Source: Loripinus fragilis
Lineage: Eukaryota > Mollusca > Bivalvia > Lucinida > Lucinidae
NCBI GenBank assembly: GCA_964019695.1
Contig: OZ026518.1
Span: 87,663,950 to 87,727,949 of the forward strand
Length of the DNA: 64,000 nt
Direction: 5' to 3'
The first letter of the stretch is position 1. Each line of letters begins with the position of its first letter. A program made the translations under genes and the position numbers. The notes under the pieces were generated by a model. That model was not told the DNA's origin. It did no database searches and was given only the letters and a program-made list of their open reading frames with translations. Positions 52,601 through 61,600 of the stretch are shown here, one piece after another.

Positions 52601-55600
52601 TATGTTACATTTTATACAAAATTGCAGATAATGACTTTAGAGATTGCATTTAAGAATGAATCATGTTCCCCAACCCCAGAAAGAAAAGCTTGGTTACTAT
52701 TTTCAGTCAGAGACATGTCCTGGGGCCTAAGAAACCCATGTTTTTCTAAGTTTTCTTTGGTCAGTCGTCTGTAAAAGGCCTGTAATCAACGATACCCTAA
52801 TAACATTAAAAATACCAACAAATAAAAGCACCACAAGCACTGCATAATACCCCGCCACTGCTGGGGGCACCAAAAGTTATTTTGTGAGATATATAATGCC
52901 TAAATAGCAACAGAACTGAGATAGACAGTGATATGACGTCCTTAGTCACAATATGTAACCTTTGATGGTCAACATATCTGTGAAGTTTCATTCAGATACT
53001 CCATATAGTAAATGAACTACAGGTCAAAAACCATTTTTCAGATCAATCAAGGGCGGATAACTCATGAACTGGAAAGGTAAGGGTGACGGTCCTTACTAAA
53101 AATATGTAACCTTTGATGTTCAACATATCTGTGAAGTTTCATTCAGATATTCCATATAGTAAATGAACTACAGGTCAAAAACCATTTTTCAGATCAATCA
53201 AGGGTAGATAACTCATGAACTGGAAAGGTAAGAGTGAAGATCCTTAGTAACAATATGTAACCTTTGATGATCAAAATATCTGTGAAGTTTCATTCAGATA
53301 TTCCATATAGTAAATGAACTACAGGTCAAAAACCATTTTTCAGATCAATCAAGGGCTGATAACTCATGAACTGGAAAGGTAAGAGTGATGGTTCTTTGTC
53401 ACAGTATGTAACCTTTGATGTGAAACATATCTGTAAAGTTTCATTTAAATATTCCACATAGTAAAGGAACTACAGGTAAAAAACATTTTTTAATTCAATC
53501 AAGGGTGGATAACTCACAAACGGGAAAGGTAAGAGTGACGGTTCTTAGTCACAATATGTTACCTTTGATGTGAAACATATCTGTGAAGTTATATTCAGAT
53601 ATTCCACATAGTAAAGGAACAATAGGTCAAAAACCTTTTTTCAGACCTATCAAGGGCGGATAACTCACAAACTGGGAAGGTCAGAGTGACGGTCCTTAGT
53701 CACAATATGTAACCTTTGATGTGCAACATATCTGTGAAGTTTCATTCAGATATCATGAATAGTAAAGGAATAACAGGCCAGAAACCATTTTTCCAATACG
53801 AAAAAGGGCAGTAACTCCGTTAAAAATGGACGGATTTTGCCCATTAACAATCCCATACCACTCATCGCCGATAACAATATGTATGCAAAATTTGAAAAAA
53901 TTCCGTGAATAAATACTCAAGTTATCGATCGGAAATGGTGAGCACGGACGGACGGACGGACGGACGGACAGACACCAAAGGGTATAACATAATACCTCGC
54001 CACACTTTAGTGGCGGGGTAAAAAAAGACAAGACCAAAAGGATATTTTCAAATAGTATTAATGAAATTATTTGAGCGTTACACGTTTCAGCTAGACCTAA
54101 ATACCAATTGCAAACATCTGTAATGTGTACTTCTGATCTCTAGAGTTACTTATGTTACATTTTTTTATGAAATTGCAGATAATAACTTTAAAGATTGCAT
54201 ATCAGAATAAACCATGTTCCACAACCATAAATGTGTAATAAAATTTTCGGTTCTAATGATGAATTTTCATTATCACATATTTGAAGCAATTTATTAATTG
54301 CGACTGGCAATAAAGTGTAGCAAAATAAATATTTCAAGATGCTTATAAGCGTCTCACTTCTACTGGCGTACATATTTTATTTTCGTCTATTTATATTGCA
54401 CTGGGATGGGCACTGTCTTCTTTCATCTCTTTCACAATGAAATTAAATAGCGACTTAACAAACAGGTTTAATCACCATGGGTATCTAATTTCTTTATATA
54501 GATAAATAAGGTAACGTACGTAACAAAATGATGTTTTGCATAAATGGATAAAGATAATAGAATTTGTAGAGAATAGACTCAAATCTTTTGCCTTTGCCCG
54601 ACTACACGAAAGTTAAAATTTAAGTCTACTCTCAACATGTTTTTAATAACTTCATTAAAAGTAAAAATATCAAAGCAATATTTCCTGCATCTGATAGCAG
54701 AGATGATAGTGCGCGGTGTCTTCCAGAGCAGTTGCTTTCTGTTGATTAATTCAGAGAAAGACAAATCTTAGAGCTAATAAAGTTCTGGATTAGCCTTCTT
54801 TTAACAAGAGCGAATGGGTAACAGATTGGTCAGATTTGATGATCAGCTGTTTTACAAGTTATATACCCTTTACACTAAATTTATATGTAAGGTAAGTCCA
54901 TGACATATGTAACCGCACGCTGCCATTATTTTAGCTTAAATATATTTTACCTGCAAGCTCTGGCTCTTTTTGCCATTTTATTTGCCTTGTATTTTATCAG
55001 TCTTGAAAAAAAGCTATGTTTGCTAAAAAGTGAGTATGACCAGGAAATGTCACAATCGAAGACTGCAGACTAACCAACGGTACTGTGAAGAAGAGACACA
55101 GAACATATTAGGTCTTGACTGCATTTTGCTATACATGTAATCTAAAATTTCTAACTCTTTTTAAAGACTGCAAACATAATATCAACCAAAGTATTTATCA
55201 GAACAGAAGTAGCATGGTTTATACCCAAATGTACCTGATGTTTTGTTGATCTAGCCTAAACAGGTTTTCTTGTATGCTTAATGCATTTAATTTTCACGGT
55301 TGGCAATTTCATTTTGAAAACAAATAACAACAATGTTTCATCTGTCACAATTGCAATCTTCTCTACTTTTGTTATTAGCACATTTTTTATATCATATTGC
55401 AATGCTTATTACTTTATATTATACAGCAAATTTGAAAGAAATTATTTTGTTTGTTAATTAAGAAAAGTTAAGGTAAAGCCATACTCATAGACTGAAAAAC
55501 ATAGTATGTGGTAACACTAATTACAAAACTATTACATTAATTGCAAATCTTTTGTCAGTTATTGAATCTTTTTGAAAGTCAATTTTCAGGAGTTACAACT

Positions 55601-58600
55601 TGAATTATAAACATGACACAATAAAATAAAGCAACATCGTTTGAATCTCTGAAGCTCACACATTAAGTTGTCAAATAATCGTCAGTAATAAAAAGGTGTC
55701 AACACTAACACACAGCAATTGGCTTTCTGACATTGTTAATAATGCAGTCTTGTGTTGTTGTTTTTTGCACCGTCGGAGTTATTTGTAACAATTGTACATG
55801 TTTGCACATGATCTATGAATGAAAAGTATGAGACTTATGATCAGTTTGTTGGATGCAGAGCCATCCGAAAATGTGAATAATATTGCGGATAACAGCTTGT
55901 AGACAGCATTTTAGTCATAAATTGACTCACTCTTGTACCCATTTGTTAATACTAACATAGTTTGAGGGCTGTCTTGTCTACAGTGAAAGGAAATTACTTC
56001 CATTTAATTTTTAGTGTAGTGCCATATTAAGATTACAAATATTTAGTACATGTACTGTATGTTGCCAGTTACAAGTGCTAGCTAATCTCGTATATAACAC
56101 TGGTTAATACATGTAATATGATACTGTAATATAAAGTCAAACCTTATATGCAACAAATCACTGTTTAAGCAAACTGATATGGTGTAAAAACAGATTCATC
56201 ACATGTTAGGATGGCGAGCATCCCAACTAAGGGATTGTTTTCTACATGATGCAAACCAGAAATATTAAAACAATGAATTATTTTTGTAAATATGTACTAG
56301 ATAAATCTTTCGTGATGTAATTTCTCAAAACATGAGACATGACCTCTAATTAACTGACGAAAAACTGGGCATGCACTGGAGCTGTCAGCTGATCCAATGT
56401 GGTAAATGACAGCTGCGTGCGTAGCATGTTTACATCGTTGAATAACCTTATTAAGAGCTTTTGTCACCGAAAGACCAACTAAGACACACTTACCCTAATA
56501 GGATATTTTCCAATAGTATCAATGAACTTATTTGAGCTTCAAATTTTTGACCTAGACATAAACACTAATTGACAACTGTGCGATAGGTTTCTGCTCGTCA
56601 GCGTTACGTATGCAACGTTATATGCAAAATTGCAGATAATGACTTTTTAATTGCATATTAGAAAAAAAACATGTTCCCCAGCCTAAATTTTATAATGTTG
56701 GTCTCTATTATAACTGTAAATTACCATTTCAACATATTTGCAGCTGTTTATAACTTGTAACTTTAGTGAAAAAAATATTTCAATACGCTTATTAGCATGT
56801 AACTTGTACTGGCTTACTTTCTATCCTGATTTCGTATGGTAATGTAATTTACAGGCCTTTTATGAATTTGACAACATAAAACGAAATAAAACATTCAGTC
56901 TAATATTTGCATCATGGAGTAGATATCATGTTAATTGTTGTGAACCATTGGTAAAAAAATCTGCAAACTGTCATATCAAAGAAACAGAATCAATCAAAAA
57001 TGCAAAACTCTCTTATTTGATTGTTTATTTAGAACAATTTGACTATAATTTAAGTAATTTAAAATAACGATAGAGAGTAAACTCAAATATAACCTTGTCG
57101 ACAGGCTATGTCGTCAGGCTAAGGAAGAATTTATGTCTACTTTCCACACTTAAGTGTTTTTATCTATTTATGCAAAGGACAATGCTGTTACCTACGTTAC
57201 CTCTATATATTTACAGCAACAAACTTTCCATCGTCGTTGACTCTGTGCATTAAATTATTATTTTATTCCACTGTGACAGAGATGAAAGAAGACATTGTAC
57301 ATTCCAATGCAATGTAAATCATTTCAGATAGAAAATATGTACGCCAGTAGAAGTAACGTGCTAATAAGCATATTTAAACGTTTATTTTGCTACCTGTATC
57401 GCCAGTTACAAGTTATAAGTAGTTTTGTTATGTAAGAATGGACATTCATCATTTGAAAAGAGTTCTTTATCACATATTAAAGGTTGATGAACATGGTTTA
57501 TTCTAATATGAAATCTATAAAGTCATTATCTGCAATTTCATAAAAATATGTAACATAAGTAACTCTGACGAGCAGAAATACACTCCACAGATGTCTCAAA
57601 TTGGTGTTTAAGTCTAGCTCAAACATGTAAAGCTCAAATAATTCCATTAATACTATTAGGAAATATCCCATAAGTCTTGTATTTTGTGTTGCTAAATTTA
57701 AAGTCAGTAGGGTAACATCGATTATAGGCCATTTACAGACAACTGACCAAAGAAATCTTAGTAAATCATAGGTTTCTAAGGCTACAAGACATGTCCCTGA
57801 CTGAAAATAGTAACCAAGTGCTTCTTCCTACGGTAAGGGAACATGGTTCATTCTTGTATGCAATCTATAAAGTCATTATCTACAATTTCGTATAAAATGT
57901 AACATACGTCACCTTGTTGAGCAAAAATATATCTCACAGATGTCTACAATTGGTGTTTATGACTAGATTTAACATTTAAAGTTCAAATTATTTCATTGAT
58001 ACTTTTGTAAAATATTTTATTAGTCATGTATTTTGTATACTACCATTTTCTATGTTAGTAGGGTAACGTTGGTTACAGGCCATTTACAGAAAATTGACCA
58101 CAGAAATCTTAGTAAAACATGGGTTTCCAAGGCCCCAAGACATGTCCCTGACTGAAAATAGAGACCAAGTTTTTCTTCCTGGGGGGTGCAACAGAACTAA
58201 AAATTTGAGATTTGGACCCTACACTAGTGTTGAACCAGTAATAAGCAAGGATTAATCACAGGAGTTTGAAGTTCGATCCTTATATCACCTCGGTAGCCGT
58301 AATGGCTGTCGAGAGCGTAGTTTCACTCCTGTTCATTATTACGCAATGACATTATGAGATTTTCGGTTTTAGGGTTTAGAAGTGATATAAGGATAGAACT
58401 TCAAGCTCCTTTGGATTAATGTGTCTTGCTCAAGGACACAACACAGTGACACCGGTGAGGCTCGAACTCGCGGCCCCTCGGTCTCGAGTCAAGCACTCTA
58501 CCACTGAGCCCATGTGCTCCCTATTGCTCCCATTGTGTGTGGGGGCTTTGTAATGGCTCCATGTTTTTTGGTGGTGTTCTTGGTGTCCTTTCCAGTTTAT

Positions 58601-61600
58601 CAATCATCTTGCTGAGGAAGAGAGAGCTGGTTGCTTTTCTTTAATTGTTATGTAGCTGTCTATGTACTGTGTCTCTTCCTCATGGTGTCATGGGATGGTC
58701 TGCAGTCTGTGACTGGCATTCTGTGACTGTGGCATTTCCTGGTCATACTAACTTTTTTATGAAATAAATTTTAAATTGAGGCTGCTCGTCAAAGTTAACT
58801 TTTAATAGAACCTATGGCATTCAAAATTTAATACGGTAAATCTTGTATTAGTTCGTACAGTAAAAAATAATTATTTTTCGCTGTGTACGAACTAATAAAA
58901 ATTATTTTTCTGAGAAACGGGACTGTACGAACTAATAAAATGAAATTCTGAAGATCGAAAAACGGGACCAAAAACGTGCGAAAGTTGCCAAAGAGGGAGG
59001 AAGTTCTGTTTATCCTTTTAGCCTAATTACAGGCTGAATGTCTGATCAGTATTTTCAATTAAACTAACATACTTAATAGCATGGTGAAAGATTGAAAATA
59101 AACAACCAAACATAAAAGTCCGGATTGCCGATTCAACCGACTCACATGCAATGTGCGATATACCCGGCGATATCACCCGGTTACAGGCCAACTTTACATA
59201 GGCCTGCTTTACGGAAGAGATGTCACGTCGGACTTGTTCTATGACGATTGTCTTGATTGGAATCATACTCGGACCCACTGGGTCCGAGGAATCATAACAA
59301 AAATACAACTTCTGTTCACTACCGACGGCTAGCTCTACAACGTAACAGAGCAATGTATATCGCAGCTTTCGTTTTTGGCCAAGATGTAGATTCTTATTTT
59401 CTTAGAACCCTCGAAAATGCAGCATAGAAGTAGACAAGACATTACATGTACGTACATTCAGTCCTACAGGTTAGACCTACGCATACACTCATCGATTTGG
59501 AATGAAAACTGAAAATGAAAATGGCGACTTCTAAATATGAAATATGAACAACTGGAACGCAGAACTCTCATGAATCAGAGTAGTACATTTCTCTGCCTTC
59601 ATATTGTAAAAAGACCCATAGCTTAAGTTTTTGCGAATGCATACTCCATTTTAAGGCTTTGTATGAACACCTATATTTCTGCATAGGTTGGTTGGTTCGA
59701 GTCTTCATCATACGTCGTATTCCTTGTGGCGACATAACATGCTCAGCTTGTTCGCACACCCCCTTACGTGTTAGCTCGGACCCAATATAGATCGGTGTTA
59801 GGCTGTTAGCATTCTAAGATTATGAAAATGGCAATCAATCATGTAGAACCAGATTCCCGTACTTAGTCATCTTCGGTCGCTTGACCATGGAAAAGCCATT
59901 ACACGAGAAAATCTGTCTTTCGTGATTTGAGGCTGACTGACTCTTTTACAGCCAGAAACAGGGTTTGATGCACAAATAAAATGTCATGATTGATAGTCTT
60001 TGCGCTGCTATTTGAACACCATGCTATCCCGTGTACACCTTGCTTTCCATGCGCGGTTCCAGGATTTTTCGTCAGGGGGGGGGGTCCGGGTCCGGCTCAA
60101 TCTGACAAAAAAAGCCCTGACAACGTCTTTTTTTTAGTCCTCAGCTTATTTTACTGAAGTCAAATGGTTAATTTCGAAGAAAACTCATTTTTCAAGGTTC
60201 CAGAGGGGGCCCAACATTTTCCAGGGGGTTCCAACTTTTTCCAAGGGGGTCCAATTGCTTATACCCTATAGAAACCCATATCACTTGTGATTTTCCAGGG
60301 GGTCCGGACCCCCTGACCCCCCCCCCCCCCCTGGATCCGCACTTGCTATCTCGATCAGCAGGCGTTTAGTCGTCATTGGGTGGTATTTTTCAGTTTTATT
60401 AAAACTTTGATAGACCATGATTCTGTAAGCAAACAGTGGCGTCAGGCGACCCCACGTGCGGATCCAGATGGGGGTTAGGGGGTCCGGACCCCCCTCCCTG
60501 GAAAATCACAAGTTATATGGGTTTCTTTGGACACCCCCACCCGCTGGAAGAAGTTGGACCCCCTCCTCCCCTCTGTAATAAAACCATTGGATCCACTCTG
60601 TAAATTGTAAAATAAGTTGATGACTAAAAAAACATTGTCCAGACTGTTTTCTGGCCACCGGGCCTCAACCCCCCCCCCCCCCCCCCCCCCCCCCCCGCCT
60701 GACCCTGGAGTCGCGCATGAACCCTGTTCGACTTGTCTGTTCATAAGGCCTGGGCCACTGTTTAATGTGTAATGTACATTTTCTTGCGTCAAGGCCATCA
60801 TCACGTGCGACCCCAAACTGTAAAACAACACGTGGCCGGAATTGATGTGCGCGGTCTCTTTGATCTTAAAAACGATCATGCTGTCTTTGCCCTTGGCGTC
60901 AGCTGATATAATTAGCAGACGTTTTGTGAATTGACCAGGCCCAGCAAAAAAAAAAATAAAATAAAATGTGAATTCAAACTGTTTGAAACTCTGATATGGG
61001 CGGAGACCTCGGACCCAGTATGTTTATTGGGTCCGAGGCGGAGACAGAGGGGGCAGGGGGTCCGGACCTCCCCATGAAAATCATAAGTTGCCATTTGTTT
61101 GCTAGAAGAAAAACTGGTACGAACCTCCCTCGAGAAGCAATTCGACCCCCCCCCCTTTGGAATTGTCTGGATCCGCGCACGCATGTCTTGACAGGAATTT
61201 TATTTTTTGCATGTAGCAGGTTTAGCTATCATACTTTCTAGAGATAATTGGTAGAACTGGGAAGGTGCGCTGGCTGATCTGCACCTTTGTTGTTTGCATA
61301 CTAAAAAGTTTCTCGCGGAATTGGGTAAAAACGCAAAGTTGCAAATTTAAATATACACGGACGGTAAACGAGAGGCTTTTTCGACCATTTTTTCTTATCT
61401 GAAAGCAAGCAATTGTTGCGGTGAGCCTAACTTTAGACATGCACCTTCATCTACATTCCTTGTATGTGAGCATTTATGCCCCTGGCAAGACTGTGCAGAT
61501 GTGCAGGCTCGTCTGAGCCTTCGCTGGTTGCATGTGCGAGAGGTACCATAATCTCATGAACTGGCTCGTTTCATAGACAGCCCAATGTAAAGCATGATGC

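Larger units (their letters stand above)
52269..58227. mobile_element. 6-kb element with long inverted repeats, foldback-like
   Basis: Left end TAGGGGCCAAA, then TTGTTGCACCCCCCAGGAAG and AAAAACTTGGTTACTATTTT. The right end is the inverse (CTTCCTGGGGGGTGCAACA, TTTGGACCCTA). The arms hold several copies of a sub-unit containing GGCCTGTAATCAACGTTACC and ATTGCAGATAATGACTTTA; forward copies at 52320, 52690, 54060 and 56500, inverted copies at 57400, 57750 and 58000. No long ORF; family unknown. A core-repeat element (52843) is nested inside. Confidence 0.85.
52198..58523 (-). mobile_element. Family 1 SINE broken into three pieces by later insertions
   Basis: SINE pieces are at 52198-52268 (tail side), about 58228-58256 and 58421-58523 (head side, GGGAGCACATGGGCTCAGT on the minus strand). 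TTGCTCCCATTGT flanks the whole at 52185-52197 and 58524-58536. The gap is filled by the 6-kb element (52269-58227) and a MITE (58257-58412). Confidence 0.9.

Noticed and set aside
58563..58640. Candidate RB1CC1 exon on the minus strand (acceptor-like CTCTCTCTTCCTCAG, then KMIDKLERTPRTPPKNM)
   Set aside because: Stops in the required phase, has no donor before the SINE, and exons a and b already match human FIP200 colinearly without a gap.
59027..59353. 108-codon minus-strand open frame as a gene or RB1CC1 exon
   Set aside because: It lies inside the 3.7-kb element, has no resemblance to RB1CC1 or a transposase I know, and exons a and b join in phase without it.
60475..60879. 134-codon frame with a Gly run
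   Set aside because: The run of Gly comes from the poly-C tract and the rest from GGTCCGGACC repeats; no coding sign.
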